A stretch of 64,000 nt of DNA from JBOGUF01 sp050696075. GTDB lineage: Bacteria > Chloroflexota > Chloroflexia > Thermomicrobiales > UBA6265. The notes beneath the pieces are model-generated. The model was not told the origin of the DNA and made no database searches. It saw only the letters and a list, made by a program, of their open reading frames with translations. This document shows, piece by piece, positions 51,031 through 60,760 of the stretch. How positions within the stretch are numbered: position 1 is the stretch's first letter; each line of letters opens with the position of its first letter. Made by a program: the position numbers and the translations under genes. The stretch spans positions 1 through 64,000 of the forward strand of contig JBOGUF010000128.1 of the NCBI GenBank assembly GCA_050696075.1. Direction: 5' to 3'.

Positions 51031-54000
51031 GTGACTCAAGCGGGTCGTGCGGTCAGTCAGGCGTTGATGATGCTGGTTGCGTCCCGCCCGCGTCGTTGGT
51101 CATGCCTGCCACTCCTGGCGCTGGTAGCGCTCCTGGTGCTGACCGCCTGCTACGAGGACGTCGAACCGACACCGACGCAAGAGCAGATTTCAGCCCCGGC
51201 TGCCGACGACGGCGAAGATCCGCCTCCCCCGGTTGAACCGGGCGGCGACGACGCTGGCGGCGGTGACGACGGCGGCGGTGGCGATGACGGCGGCGGTGGC
51301 GATGACGGTGGCGGTGGCGACGGCGAAGCGAGCCCCGAAACCTCACCTGTCGGCTCTCCGGGAACGGCCGTGGCGCCACCGACGGTGCCTGGCGGAGCGG
51401 TGACGCCGCCGGTCCGCGGGGCGACAGCTACGGCCACGCGCACCGCGCCGCGTCCCCCAGGTCCACCGGGCCCGCCGGACCAGAGTACCCAGCCGACGAG
51501 CACGACGACGAGCAGACCGCCAACCGTGCCGACGTCCGCGGCCAGGGCCACCTCGACGCCCGTCCGGCCGAGCGGCCCGACGGCGACCGCGCGCATGACC
51601 CCGACGACGGATCCAAGCGGCACGACCGGCGGCATCCTGATTTCCAAGCTTGATCCGTCTGACACCTTAATCGAAGGCGCGTGCTTCGCCTTGCTGGACG
51701 AGGACGACCAGGCCGTCGTCACCGTCTGCGACCAGGAAACCGGCGATCTCGACCCAACTCCGGGTTTGACCCTGATCAGCGGCGTCGCGGTCGGCAGCTA
51801 CACGCTGCGGGAGACCTTTGCTCCGGTCGGCTTCGAGGGCAGCGCAGAACAGCCAGTGGTAATCGCGGCTGGCACGCCCTTCGAGGTCGAGGTGGTGAAT
51901 ACGCCGGCGGAGACGACTGGCTCGATCATCGTGACTAAGGTGGACGACGCCGGCACGCCGGTCGTTGATGCCTGCTTTGCCGTTCTGGATCAGGGCACGC
52001 CGGTTGCCGTCGCCTGTGATGGAGAAGCGGGCGACTCGGACACCCAGGCCGGCACGATCAGTATCGAGGTCGGACCCGGCGCCTACACCCTCGTCGAAAC
52101 GCCGCCGGCCGGATACGAAGCGCCTGAACCGTTCGAGCTGACGGTCGAGGCCGGCGCCTTTGCCACGGTCGAAGTCGTCAACGTGCCAGAAGGCGCGTCG
52201 CCGACCGAAACGTCGCCAGATCCAGAGCCGGAACCCGGTTCGGTGCGGATCGACAAACTGGATGCCTCGAACGGATCGGTGCCGCTCGGCGGCGCGTGCT
52301 TCACGATCGGCGACCCGGATCCGATCCTCGAGGTCTGCGACAATCTGGAGGGTGACGAGGACCCGGCCGACGGCACGATTCTCATTTCAGACGTGGCGGC
52401 TGGTCAGTACACCATCGCCGAATCCGTGACACCGGACGGCTACGTCGGCGAGGCCGAGAGACCGATTGAGGTCTTCGCCGGCGAAACGGCGGAGGTGACG
52501 TTCTCGAACGTGCTCGAGGCGACCGTCACGCCGACGTCGCGGCCGCTTGGCGGCCTTACCGTTGAAGCGAGGGACGAAAACGAGGCGCTCCTGCCCGGAG
52601 CCTGTTACAGCTTGACGCCGCGCACCGGCACCGAGGGTGAAAAACAGCAGTTGTGCGACGGCGACGACGGCGCCGAGGACGGGATCGTCACGTTCGCTGA
52701 GGTCCCGCCCGGCCTCTGGCGGTTGCGCCAGTTCCAGCCGCCGGCGGGGATGCCGGAGCCGGAATCGGTTGACATCGAAATCGTCGCCGGAGCGGCGATC
52801 ACGCAACCGATTACCAACCTGCAAGCAATCGAGACCGGTTCGCTTGAGATCACCGTGGTTAACGACCAGAACCAACCGCTTGGCGGCACCTGCTTCGACC
52901 TCTTCGGGGATGTGAGCTATCGCGGCTGCGACAATGACGAGTTCGACGGCAATCCGGCCGATGGCATCATCTTGCTTCAGGCGCTGCCGCCAGACGAGTA
53001 CGAAGTTGTCCAGGCGACGACGCCCGACGGATACCAACCGGCAGCCAGCCAGGAAGTCACCATCGAGGCGAGCGTTGATCCGTTCCAGGTCTCCTTCACG
53101 AATACGCCGGAAGTCGCGCCGTCCGGACAGGACCTCGCGTCGCCGGTTGTCTACCTCGACGATGCCGGCCGGCTGTGGCTCGTGCAGCCGGGTGACACGG
53201 AGCCGATGCGGCTCGACCGCGACGACCTCCCGTTCGACGGCGGGATGGCTCCAGTCTTTACCGACGACCGGGGTAAGGTCGTCTTCCGTGTCAGCAACCC
53301 GGCCGACCCGGCGACAAACTTCTTCGTCTACGACCTGGGAACGAGGACGCATTTCGGGCCAGTGCCGTTTGGCAGCATTGGCACGGCTTCGCAGATCGCC
53401 TGGCTACCGGGTCGGAACGACGTGCTGGCCGTGGGCGTGCTCCAACCGCCGGGTACGAGCAACGTCTACTACTACAACGTCTCAGACAACGCCGCCCAGC
53501 CGCCCGTCCTCAGCATCACCGCTGAACCGGCCAGTATCGACGCCATTGTTCCGGCGCCGCAAGGCACACTGATGGCGATTCAAACGACCGACGCCGACGG
53601 TGACCGGGACGTATACGTTGTTGATGCCGCCGACCCGAACCTACCAGCAGCGCCGATCAACGTCGCCCCGAACAACGGTGAAAACCTCGACACGTTTGTG
53701 GGCTGGAATCCGAGCGGCGACCGCTTGCTCGTCCGCTCCGGCCCCGATCCGGAGTCGCTCTACGTGACCGATGCCGCGGCGACGGCAAGCCAGGTCGGCA
53801 CGACGCCGGTCTTCTCGGGTGATCCGAGCAACAACACCAGCCCGATCTGGTCGCCGGACGGTTTCTGGGTGGCCTACTTCGACGGTGACCCGTTGGGCGG
53901 GGGCCAATTACACGTCGTGGGCATGGATGGCAGTGAGCCGTGCGGAGCCATCCCCAACGTTGTCGCCGCCGACTGGTCGCCGGCGAACGGCCAACTGACG

Positions 54001-54390
54001 CTGCTGGTTTCGGTGTCGGGTGAGCCGATGCACGTGGTCAATCTGAACCCCGGCGACTGCGCGCAGCAGCCGATCGTCGACTTCGTCGAGCCGGTGGATA
54101 AGTTGCGCTGGTCGCCGGACGGTCAGACGCTCGCCGTCGTCGACCGGGCGGATGGCGGGGCTTCGGTGTGGTTCGTGCGCGGGACTGAGGTCACGCGGAT
54201 CAACTTCAGCGGCTTCGGGGTGACCGACATCTTCGCGTGGTCGCCGGAGAGTGATGCGCTCGCGCTCTTCGTGAGCGGCCCGGAGGTGGCCCTCTGGATC
54301 CTGTCGCCCGGCGCGACGACGCCGGTTGCCGTCAATGGCTCAACCCTCCCGGAGGGCGCGAGCTACGTGCAGAACGTGTGGTGGCCGTAG
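51031..54390 (+). CDS. Lipoprotein with five Cna-B domains and C-terminal TolB-type propeller
   Basis: A 1119-aa lipoprotein: signal peptide with lipobox LTAC (lipidated Cys40). It is followed by an acidic segment, a Gly/Asp tract (DDGGGG units), a Pro/Thr linker and five Cna-B/SpaA-like domains (about 205-700). Most have GACF and a second Cys before a short DG loop, plus the SK/TK start and VxN end that can form Lys-Asn isopeptides. From about 705 to the end, strand repeats such as VYLDDAGRLWLVQPGD, SPIWSPDGFWVAYFDGD and LRWSPDGQTLAVVDRADGG make a TolB/WD40-like propeller. GTG 51031 is chosen because GAGGAG stands just upstream. The domain style matches the 2299-aa protein, suggesting a shared surface structure next to the eCIS genes. 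Confidence 0.85.
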   Translation: MTQAGRAVSQALMMLVASRPRRWSCLPLLALVALLVLTACYEDVEPTPTQEQISAPAADDGEDPPPPVEPGGDDAGGGDDGGGGDDGGGGDDGGGGDGEASPETSPVGSPGTAVAPPTVPGGAVTPPVRGATATATRTAPRPPGPPGPPDQSTQPTSTTTSRPPTVPTSAARATSTPVRPSGPTATARMTPTTDPSGTTGGILISKLDPSDTLIEGACFALLDEDDQAVVTVCDQETGDLDPTPGLTLISGVAVGSYTLRETFAPVGFEGSAEQPVVIAAGTPFEVEVVNTPAETTGSIIVTKVDDAGTPVVDACFAVLDQGTPVAVACDGEAGDSDTQAGTISIEVGPGAYTLVETPPAGYEAPEPFELTVEAGAFATVEVVNVPEGASPTETSPDPEPEPGSVRIDKLDASNGSVPLGGACFTIGDPDPILEVCDNLEGDEDPADGTILISDVAAGQYTIAESVTPDGYVGEAERPIEVFAGETAEVTFSNVLEATVTPTSRPLGGLTVEARDENEALLPGACYSLTPRTGTEGEKQQLCDGDDGAEDGIVTFAEVPPGLWRLRQFQPPAGMPEPESVDIEIVAGAAITQPITNLQAIETGSLEITVVNDQNQPLGGTCFDLFGDVSYRGCDNDEFDGNPADGIILLQALPPDEYEVVQATTPDGYQPAASQEVTIEASVDPFQVSFTNTPEVAPSGQDLASPVVYLDDAGRLWLVQPGDTEPMRLDRDDLPFDGGMAPVFTDDRGKVVFRVSNPADPATNFFVYDLGTRTHFGPVPFGSIGTASQIAWLPGRNDVLAVGVLQPPGTSNVYYYNVSDNAAQPPVLSITAEPASIDAIVPAPQGTLMAIQTTDADGDRDVYVVDAADPNLPAAPINVAPNNGENLDTFVGWNPSGDRLLVRSGPDPESLYVTDAAATASQVGTTPVFSGDPSNNTSPIWSPDGFWVAYFDGDPLGGGQLHVVGMDGSEPCGAIPNVVAADWSPANGQLTLLVSVSGEPMHVVNLNPGDCAQQPIVDFVEPVDKLRWSPDGQTLAVVDRADGGASVWFVRGTEVTRINFSGFGVTDIFAWSPESDALALFVSGPEVALWILSPGATTPVAVNGSTLPEGASYVQNVWWP

Positions 54391-54415
54391 GGGGCGCGGA
54401 GGGGTTTCGTCGGTC

Positions 54416-54444
54416 CAGTTCCTGGTTTCCAACCTGGGGAACTG
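54416..54444. terminator. Hairpin between the convergent lipoprotein and Ig-domain genes
   Basis: CAGTTCC (54416-54422) with GGAACTG (54438-54444), plus inner GGTT and AACC pairs, make an interrupted 11-bp stem. It lies in the 58-base gap between two converging stop codons and fits a bidirectional terminator. Confidence 0.6.
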
Positions 54445-54448
54445 CAAC

Positions 54449-56779
54449 CTACCTCTGCACCGGCAGTTCCAGCTCGTCCTCCCCCTCGGGTCGTGGACCC
54501 TGGGCGAAGCAGAAGCCGCGGATGTCGCCGAAATTGCCGCCGGTGATGCGATCCCAAAGGCAGTGGATATCGGAACCGGGGCGTGTCTCGCCGCGGCCGG
54601 AGGGGTACGGCTCGTTCCACGGGAAGAGGAAGTGGTGCTCGCCGCTCCATGTTTGGCCCTCGAACGTTCGCTGTTCGTCCCAACCGGCAACGTAGAAAGC
54701 TTCCTCGTAGAGTGGGCTCAGGAGCAAGCCGAAGAGCAGGACCAGGCCAATGAGCACCCAGAACCAGCGTGAACGTGGAGGCAGTGCGACGAAGCGGCCC
54801 TCGGCCGTCACGGCGTCGCCAGGCGGTGAGATCGGCGTCGCCGCCACGTTGAAGGAGAGAGAGGCCTGGCCGGAGCCGCGCTGACGCTTGAAGGGCGTGA
54901 GCTTCAGCGGCACTTTGACCGCGCCGCGACCGGCGGGTGGGGCCTCGATCGTGTCCTGTTTGAGGACGACGCCGAGTCCGCCCGAACGATCGGTGGCAGT
55001 GAGCTTGACCGTGATCGGGCTCTGCGTCGGGTTCGTCAACATGACGTCGACGAAACGCGCCCGTCGTCCCCGGCGCTCCGATGGCGCCAGCGTCAGGCCG
55101 ACCGTTGGCGGCCGGTAAATCAGGATGCCTTCTTCGTTGATCGCCGGGCCGGCGGGGAAGGTCGGCCGGGCAACGACCTCGAATTGCCACCGGGCATCGG
55201 GTTTGTGCTCCGTGGGCGGCGTCACGGTCAACCGCACCAACACCGTGCTGCGCGGTCCAACGCGTAACCGCTGAAGGTCGAAGGCGTATTGGCAGGCGCC
55301 GGCGCGGTCCGACGCCTCCATCGAGATCGAGACGTCGCTGCGTCCAGTGTTCTCGATCTCGACGTCGAAGGTGGCTTCGGCTGGCGCTTCGATCTCCTTG
55401 CGCACCAAGCGCATTGCGATGGCGGCCGGCGTGAAGACGTACTGCCCTGTGACCTCGTTGACGCGGGCGGGCGCGTCGCTCGGCGCGACGCGGATGCTAT
55501 ATCCACTTGCCTTGGCCCCGCCGCCCGCGGCGAGACCGTCTTCCTTCGGCGACAGCTCGACCGGCACGACGATGCGGTCGTTCGCCGGGATGTCGACCTT
55601 CTCCACGCCGAGGGCGATGAGGAGCGCGGCGTCTTTGCTCGTCGCGGCGATCGTGAAGGTCGCCGCCCGCGGTGAGACGTTCTCGATCGTCAGTTGCACG
55701 CGTTCGGTCGCGGTGCTCTCGACTGTCTCTGGTTCGAGGCGCAAGCGGAAATCGGCCGGTCCCGGTTGGGTCAGGTCGCCTTGGACCGTGCGCGGATCGC
55801 CGGCCGGCTCGATTGGCGTCGCGATGATGGTGTATGAGGTTGGCGAAGGGGGTGGCGCCAATTTGGTCCGGTCGAGGCAGGTGATTCGCACCGGCACCCG
55901 TAACTCTTGCCCCGGTGGCACCTGCACCCGGTTGCCGCCGACGAACTCGAACTCGAGCGCCTGCGCCTTGTCGGCGCCCTCCAAGCCCATGACGATCGGG
56001 ACGGCGCTGCGATTGGTCAACACGAGCGAAGTTTGCGTCGTTTGGCCGGCCAGCTCAACGGTCTGCGGCTCCAGCACCGGCGGCTCGTGCACGCCCGGCA
56101 TGTGCTGGAACGTGACCATCGTCGCCCGGCGAATCGCCTCCTCCGGCACGTCCATCGGGGGCAAGACGCGGTCGATCACCGCGGTAATGGTGATCTGGTA
56201 GACCGCGCCGGTCCCTCCCAGCCGCACCGTCCGCGGCCGAGCGACCACCGTGCCCGGCTTCGATTCGCCGGGGCCGAGCTCAAGCGGGGAGTTGGGAAAG
56301 GCGAACTCGATCTCGCCGGTCTCTTCACCGGCCTCCAGCCCGATCGTAAGCCGAGCGTTGCCGAGGTTCGACACCCGCACGGCATAGACGCCTTCGACCT
56401 CGCCCGAAAGCTGGCGAGGGGAATCGAGGTCCATCCCGAAGTCGACGAAGGGGCCGACGGTCAGGACGCCGCTGACCGAGGCGGTCAGAGCGGGATTGTC
56501 GGCCGACGCGGCGCTGACGGTGAAGGGATAGTCCCCGGCGGCGACCGACGCCGATCGCGGCGGCCGGAACTGGATCGTCAGCGTCTCGAACGATTCAGGG
56601 AAGATGCGCGCCGTCGCCGGCGGCGCCTCGATCCAAGAGGGATCGACGCCCGTGACTGACAGGCGATATTCGTCGACGATCAGACTGGCGTTGTAGACCG
56701 TGCAGCGCGTGGTGACGGCCCCGCCGGGGCTCGACATTAGCGCTTCTTCGCTCAACTCGACGCGGAGACCATCCGCCAT
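54449..56779 (-). CDS. Membrane protein with a cytoplasmic array of Ig-like domains, next to eCIS genes
   Basis: A 776-aa protein without a signal peptide. From the N-terminus it has about six to seven NEW3/COG1470-type Ig-like domains of about 95 residues (for example PGGAVTTRCTVYNASLIVDEYRLSVTG and ATERVQLTIENVSPRAATFTI). One membrane helix follows (about 669-690, WFWVLIGLVLLFGLLLSPL), then an 87-residue tail with two Cys and many aromatic residues. The topology rule puts the Ig array in the cytoplasm. GGGGAAAG lies before ATG 56779. It is the last gene of the minus-strand eCIS cluster. Its first domain resembles the N-terminus of the 1373-aa membrane protein. A membrane anchor for the injection system is one idea, not shown. 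Confidence 0.75.
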   Translation of the reverse strand: MADGLRVELSEEALMSSPGGAVTTRCTVYNASLIVDEYRLSVTGVDPSWIEAPPATARIFPESFETLTIQFRPPRSASVAAGDYPFTVSAASADNPALTASVSGVLTVGPFVDFGMDLDSPRQLSGEVEGVYAVRVSNLGNARLTIGLEAGEETGEIEFAFPNSPLELGPGESKPGTVVARPRTVRLGGTGAVYQITITAVIDRVLPPMDVPEEAIRRATMVTFQHMPGVHEPPVLEPQTVELAGQTTQTSLVLTNRSAVPIVMGLEGADKAQALEFEFVGGNRVQVPPGQELRVPVRITCLDRTKLAPPPSPTSYTIIATPIEPAGDPRTVQGDLTQPGPADFRLRLEPETVESTATERVQLTIENVSPRAATFTIAATSKDAALLIALGVEKVDIPANDRIVVPVELSPKEDGLAAGGGAKASGYSIRVAPSDAPARVNEVTGQYVFTPAAIAMRLVRKEIEAPAEATFDVEIENTGRSDVSISMEASDRAGACQYAFDLQRLRVGPRSTVLVRLTVTPPTEHKPDARWQFEVVARPTFPAGPAINEEGILIYRPPTVGLTLAPSERRGRRARFVDVMLTNPTQSPITVKLTATDRSGGLGVVLKQDTIEAPPAGRGAVKVPLKLTPFKRQRGSGQASLSFNVAATPISPPGDAVTAEGRFVALPPRSRWFWVLIGLVLLFGLLLSPLYEEAFYVAGWDEQRTFEGQTWSGEHHFLFPWNEPYPSGRGETRPGSDIHCLWDRITGGNFGDIRGFCFAQGPRPEGEDELELPVQR

Positions 56780-56885
56780 ATTGCTTTCCCCACCCCGCGG
56801 ATGCGCGGGGCGCACTAAGACGATTCGCCGGGATCGAAGCGACTGTGCCCCTATCCTACCGGTGAATACGCAAATCGGCTACTGG

Positions 56886-58025
56886 CTATTCAACCAATGA
56901 GAGCGCGAGCGCGCGTTCACGCGCGGAGGCAGCCAAGTTGGCAGCAAACTCCTCCACGTCGCGAATGGCCGCGCGTGCCGGCGGCGTCTCGCCGGCGCCG
57001 GACAACAGGCACCCGTAGTCGCTGGCACAGTAGACGACCCCACCGCCGGCCAGAATCAGGCCGACGTCGGTTTTGACCAGACCGGGGGGCGGCGCGCCGA
57101 AGACGTGGTGCGCCCAGAGGATGCGGTCGCCGGCCACAACGCGCTTCAGTTGCCGGCCAACCGCCTTGCCGAGCTTGTCGAAGGCGGCGCCGAAGGGATC
57201 GGCGGGCGCCGAATGGCAGCCGTCGCCGACCAAGCTGCCGCCGCCTTCGAGGAACGACTTGAGCCAGCTCGTTGTCCCTTCGTTGAGGGTGAACTCCTTA
57301 TTGCCGGAGGCGTAGAGGATCGTGACGTCACCGACCGTATCCCCCGGCCGGAGTTCGCCGGCATAGCGCGCTCGGAACGATCCCTCGATGTTGATCGCTC
57401 GCGCCAGGAGCGCGCCGCCGCCGGCGTGACCGTCGCCAGCGGCGGGAAGGGTCAGGTCGGCGACGGTCACGTCGCCGCGGGCGTGTCCACCGGCGATCGG
57501 GCGATAGCGCAGGTCGATCTCGCCGGGCTTAGGTCGAACGGGGTCGGTGGCGGCGGCGAAACTCCCTTGCGCGCCGAGGTCGATGCGGGCCAACTCGACG
57601 AAGGGTTCCTCGGGCGGGGCGCCGACGGCCTGGACGATCGCCTCTTCCTTGATCCTTCCGTCGTCGTCCGGGTCGGCGTCCGCGCGCCGCAGGACGACGA
57701 GGACGTGTCCCGCGAGCGCCGCGGCGTCCTCGATCTCGACTCGCACCGGGGAAGGATTGACCAAGAGACGCCCCGCGGGGTCGATGCCAACGCCGGGCAA
57801 AACGCCGATGCGCCGCCCGCCGGCCGGCACGACTTCCAGGCCGGAGAGGACGCCGTGGCCGTGCGCCGCCAGGTTGTGACTGAAATTGGACTGGTCGTGG
57901 TAGGCATGCGCGACGAGCCACGCCTCGGCGTCGATGACGAGCCCGTCGCGCGGTTCGAGGCGGACGAGCCCGCCGCCCAGCAGGGCGCCGTTTGTCGTTG
58001 CTCCCTTTGCGGCCCTGGCGCTCAC
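56886..58025 (-). CDS. eCIS baseplate-associated protein fused to a DUF4159-like domain
   Basis: A 379-aa protein. The N-terminal part (about 20-110) has DAEAWLVAHAYHDQSNFSHNLAAHGHGVLSGLEV, then GIDPAGRLLVNP. This is the recurrent YHxxxxxxHNxxLHGxGVxxGLEV block of a protein family found beside contractile-tail baseplate genes. The C-terminal half (about 230-300) has GDVTILYASGNKEFTLNEGTTSWLKSFLEGGGSLVGDGCHS, resembling DUF4159 domains that share a glutamine-amidotransferase-like fold. I do not know a function for the combination. Its GTG overlaps the upstream tail-protein stop by 4 bases, so it belongs to the same operon. The 106-base gap to the next gene holds nothing clear. Confidence 0.7.
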   Translation of the reverse strand: MSARAAKGATTNGALLGGGLVRLEPRDGLVIDAEAWLVAHAYHDQSNFSHNLAAHGHGVLSGLEVVPAGGRRIGVLPGVGIDPAGRLLVNPSPVRVEIEDAAALAGHVLVVLRRADADPDDDGRIKEEAIVQAVGAPPEEPFVELARIDLGAQGSFAAATDPVRPKPGEIDLRYRPIAGGHARGDVTVADLTLPAAGDGHAGGGALLARAINIEGSFRARYAGELRPGDTVGDVTILYASGNKEFTLNEGTTSWLKSFLEGGGSLVGDGCHSAPADPFGAAFDKLGKAVGRQLKRVVAGDRILWAHHVFGAPPPGLVKTDVGLILAGGGVVYCASDYGCLLSGAGETPPARAAIRDVEEFAANLAASARERALALSLVE

Positions 58026-58726
58026 GTGCCTTCTCCTTCAACTTGGTTCCGTGCGGAATCGTCCGAGCCGCTGGCTTCTTCTAACTCAAACCCTTCGGCG
58101 TCGAGCGGGAGGACGAAGAGGGCGTAGGTCGTATGGGCCGGTCGCTGGGCCTCGATGATGGTGCGCAGCCGCGTTCGGCTGACGTCATCGGGGTCCGGCA
58201 CCCGCAGGATGACCGAGAAGTGGTAGGGGCGGTCCCCGCGCCCGAGGACGGTCTGGTGGCCCAGGCGGCTCTTTGGCCCAAGCTTGAGCCCCATACCGCG
58301 CTCGACGATTTCCGGCTGGAACCCACTGTAGATCTCGATGTGCTCGCGCAAACCGCGAATCGTGCCGCGCCGCCGGTGCAACTCCATGGCGTTGGCCAGC
58401 ACCGCGCGCCGCCGTTCCAGCGGCCACCCTTCGTCGAGCGCGAGATCGATCCACGACCCCAGCCAGGGCAAAAACGCCTCTGGACCAGTTTGGGGGTGGA
58501 AATAGTCCGGCAGGTTGCTAACGACCTCGTCGAGCGAATCGAAGATCGTCTGGAAGATCATCAAGTACCGGCCGAGGAAGTCGACGTCCGGTTCTTCGCT
58601 AAAGATCGCCGGAAGGTACGCCAGCAACGAGCTGCGGGCATACATCCACTCCGGCACGTGCCCATTCGGGCCGATCTGCCGGTCGGGCGTGGGGATGAGT
58701 TCGCGGGTCCCTGCAACCGCGCTCAC
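58022..58726 (-). CDS. Phage tail protein I-like baseplate protein (eCIS)
   Basis: A 234-aa protein of the phage tail protein domain family found in eCIS and related tails. The signature is SSLLAYLPAIFSEEPDVDFLGRYLMIFQTIFDSLDEVVSNLPDYFHPQTGPEAFLPWLGSWIDLALDEGWPLERRRAVLANAMELHRRRGTIRGLREHIEIYSG, typical in order and length. It likely joins the gpJ-like wedge to the outer baseplate or fibres. It overlaps the gpJ-like gene by 4 bases (GTGA) and is itself overlapped in the same way by the next gene, indicating a tightly coupled operon. Confidence 0.9.
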   Translation of the reverse strand: MSAVAGTRELIPTPDRQIGPNGHVPEWMYARSSLLAYLPAIFSEEPDVDFLGRYLMIFQTIFDSLDEVVSNLPDYFHPQTGPEAFLPWLGSWIDLALDEGWPLERRRAVLANAMELHRRRGTIRGLREHIEIYSGFQPEIVERGMGLKLGPKSRLGHQTVLGRGDRPYHFSVILRVPDPDDVSRTRLRTIIEAQRPAHTTYALFVLPLDAEGFELEEASGSDDSARNQVEGEGT

Positions 58727-60717
58727 CGGCGCCGACCTCCCACCGTCACCAGATGGCGATCCGAGGCAATGACGGTATCCGGTGGCACCGCGACGCGCGC
58801 GCCGGCGTCCCGGCTCCGGCCGCGGTCGTCGACCACGCTCAGGCGGACGTCGGCAATGAGTTCGATGCCGGGCACGCGCTGAATCGCCGCGTGTACGTCG
58901 TAGATCGAGAGGTCACGGCCAAAGGGCCAGCCACCGAAGCCATCCGGCCCGCCAGCGACCGGGTTGAGCAATTGGTAGAGCGCCTGTTCGACGCGGGTGC
59001 GGATGTGCTCGGTCTGCGCCGGGATGTGGCAGGCGACCGTCGCCTGGACCGCGACCCGGATGATGCGAGCGGGCCGCACGTCGAGCATGGTGGTGATCAG
59101 GCGGCGCTCGTCGAGGTAGTCGCGCACGGTCTTGATCAGCTCCGCCGGCGGGCGTAGCTCATCCGGCTCGAGGGGTCGGTCGGGATTGGCGACACCCGGC
59201 AGGATGGCGACCACCACCGTGCCGATCTTCGGCGCGGATCGACCGGAGCCGGGCGGAAAGTCGGACGGATCGAGGCAGCAGGCGCGGGCCACCGCGGACG
59301 ACGCCTGCATGGCCAAGGTCTCAAAGTCGTCCGCCGTCACCGCGCGGTCGCGCGTCCGCAGCCAGGCGCCGGCGCGCATCTTGGCGTGCTCGATCGACTC
59401 CACGTCGGCGCCGCCGGTTGCAGGGTATCGGTTGGTGACGCCGGCGACGTAGGAGAGCGATGACTTGAGAATCACCAACCGCTGTTGACCGACGTTGCCG
59501 ATCGTGCCGCCGCCGGTGTGGTAGCTGCTAAATCGGATCGGCGTGCCTTCGGGCGGTATGGCGCCGTGCCGGCGCACGGTGCCGTCGGGTTCGTGGATGG
59601 CCGGCCCAAAGGAGACGATGCCGGTGGCTGAGTCGAGCGTGTAGTGCGGGTCGTCGGGACTCGACGTGGAGAAGTCGAGCACCTCGATCCACGGGATCCA
59701 GCCGCCGTCACCGTCGCCGACCTCGAGGAATTCGCCGGCGCGCCGCGGCAAGACCGGAGCGTGATTGAGCTGGAAGGTTTGGCCGGGCGACTCGTCGGCA
59801 AACCCGACCGGCTCATTGCGAATGCGTTCCGCATGGCGCGCGGGCGCACTGCCGCCGATCGTTTCGGCGGCCACGGCCAGGATGCGAGGCGTGCGGTCGT
59901 ACGGGTACTGCCCCGGCGATGTCTCGACGACCCGCGCTCGCAGCCAGGAGCGCGCCCGTTTGTCGCCCAGGGTTACGCCGAGCAGTCCCGCCGGCAGGTG
60001 AACCATGACGACCCCGGCGCGCAGCAGGCCCTTCGAGGTGTCCTCTTCGACCTCGATTAGCGTCCAACCGACGTCTTCGCCGAGCCAGGCCTCCCAGACC
60101 AGCGGCGTGTCTTCCGGGTTGGGTCCAGTGCCTTGGTCGGCCTGCAAGCGCAGGCGGATGGTGTGCCGGCTCAGGTTGCCGGCAAAGCCGAGATACCAGG
60201 CGTTGCCCGGCTTCGGCGTGCGCTCGAACGCCTCGAAGGCGAGACCTTCGCCGAGGAGTCGATCCCGGCGCTCGGTGAATTGAGCGCCGTTCGGCGACGT
60301 TTGCAGCGAGATCAGGTTCGCCGGTTCGAGTTCGAGCGTCTCGGTCGTGGTGAAGGTGATCGCTTCCCAGTCGGGGGTGCGGATCGTCGCGACCTCGGTC
60401 CCTTCCGGGATGCGGATCGGCGCCGGTTGCGGCGCCGAGAGGGTGAAGGTGACGTCGGCCACCGCCGCCTGGGCCGGCATCAGTTCGACGCCGATCATGT
60501 CGAGGAAGTGGATGTGCGTCTTGTCCGGCACCTGATTGAGGCGGTAGATCGTCCCCTCCGTCAGGTAGGCGAAGAGCTCGATCATCGCGATGCCGGGATC
60601 GCTGACGTTGTGGTCGGTCCATTCCGGGCAATAGGTCGGAATGAGACGCTTGGCCTCGTCGACCAAGTCCTGGAACGTGCGGTCATCCAGATTCGGTGCC
60701 AGCGATGTGAGCGCCAT
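58723..60717 (-). CDS. Baseplate J-like protein (eCIS wedge, Afp11-like)
   Basis: A 664-aa protein. The start LDDRTFQDLVDEAKRLIPTYCPEWTDHNVSDPGIAMIELFAYLTEGTIYRLNQVPDKTHIHFLDMIGVEL is the hallmark of eCIS-type putative baseplate assembly proteins. From about residue 430 the gpJ core follows (GGADVESIEHAKMRAGAWLRTRDRAVTADDFETLAMQASSAVARACCL), then the RRLITTMLDVRPARIIRVAVQATV block. It forms the wedges that hold the sheath end and change shape on firing. GGGGAGGG precedes the ATG. The next gene starts within its stop codon. Confidence 0.93.
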   Translation of the reverse strand: MALTSLAPNLDDRTFQDLVDEAKRLIPTYCPEWTDHNVSDPGIAMIELFAYLTEGTIYRLNQVPDKTHIHFLDMIGVELMPAQAAVADVTFTLSAPQPAPIRIPEGTEVATIRTPDWEAITFTTTETLELEPANLISLQTSPNGAQFTERRDRLLGEGLAFEAFERTPKPGNAWYLGFAGNLSRHTIRLRLQADQGTGPNPEDTPLVWEAWLGEDVGWTLIEVEEDTSKGLLRAGVVMVHLPAGLLGVTLGDKRARSWLRARVVETSPGQYPYDRTPRILAVAAETIGGSAPARHAERIRNEPVGFADESPGQTFQLNHAPVLPRRAGEFLEVGDGDGGWIPWIEVLDFSTSSPDDPHYTLDSATGIVSFGPAIHEPDGTVRRHGAIPPEGTPIRFSSYHTGGGTIGNVGQQRLVILKSSLSYVAGVTNRYPATGGADVESIEHAKMRAGAWLRTRDRAVTADDFETLAMQASSAVARACCLDPSDFPPGSGRSAPKIGTVVVAILPGVANPDRPLEPDELRPPAELIKTVRDYLDERRLITTMLDVRPARIIRVAVQATVACHIPAQTEHIRTRVEQALYQLLNPVAGGPDGFGGWPFGRDLSIYDVHAAIQRVPGIELIADVRLSVVDDRGRSRDAGARVAVPPDTVIASDRHLVTVGGRRR

Positions 60718-60760
60718 CGATTACCCTCCCCGACGCGGCGTGTGACGCGCCGCGACGCGG

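Noticed and set aside
51241..51330. GGCGGTGGC-type tandem repeat as a possible mobile or regulatory repeat
   Set aside because: It simply encodes the Gly/Asp tract of the lipoprotein.
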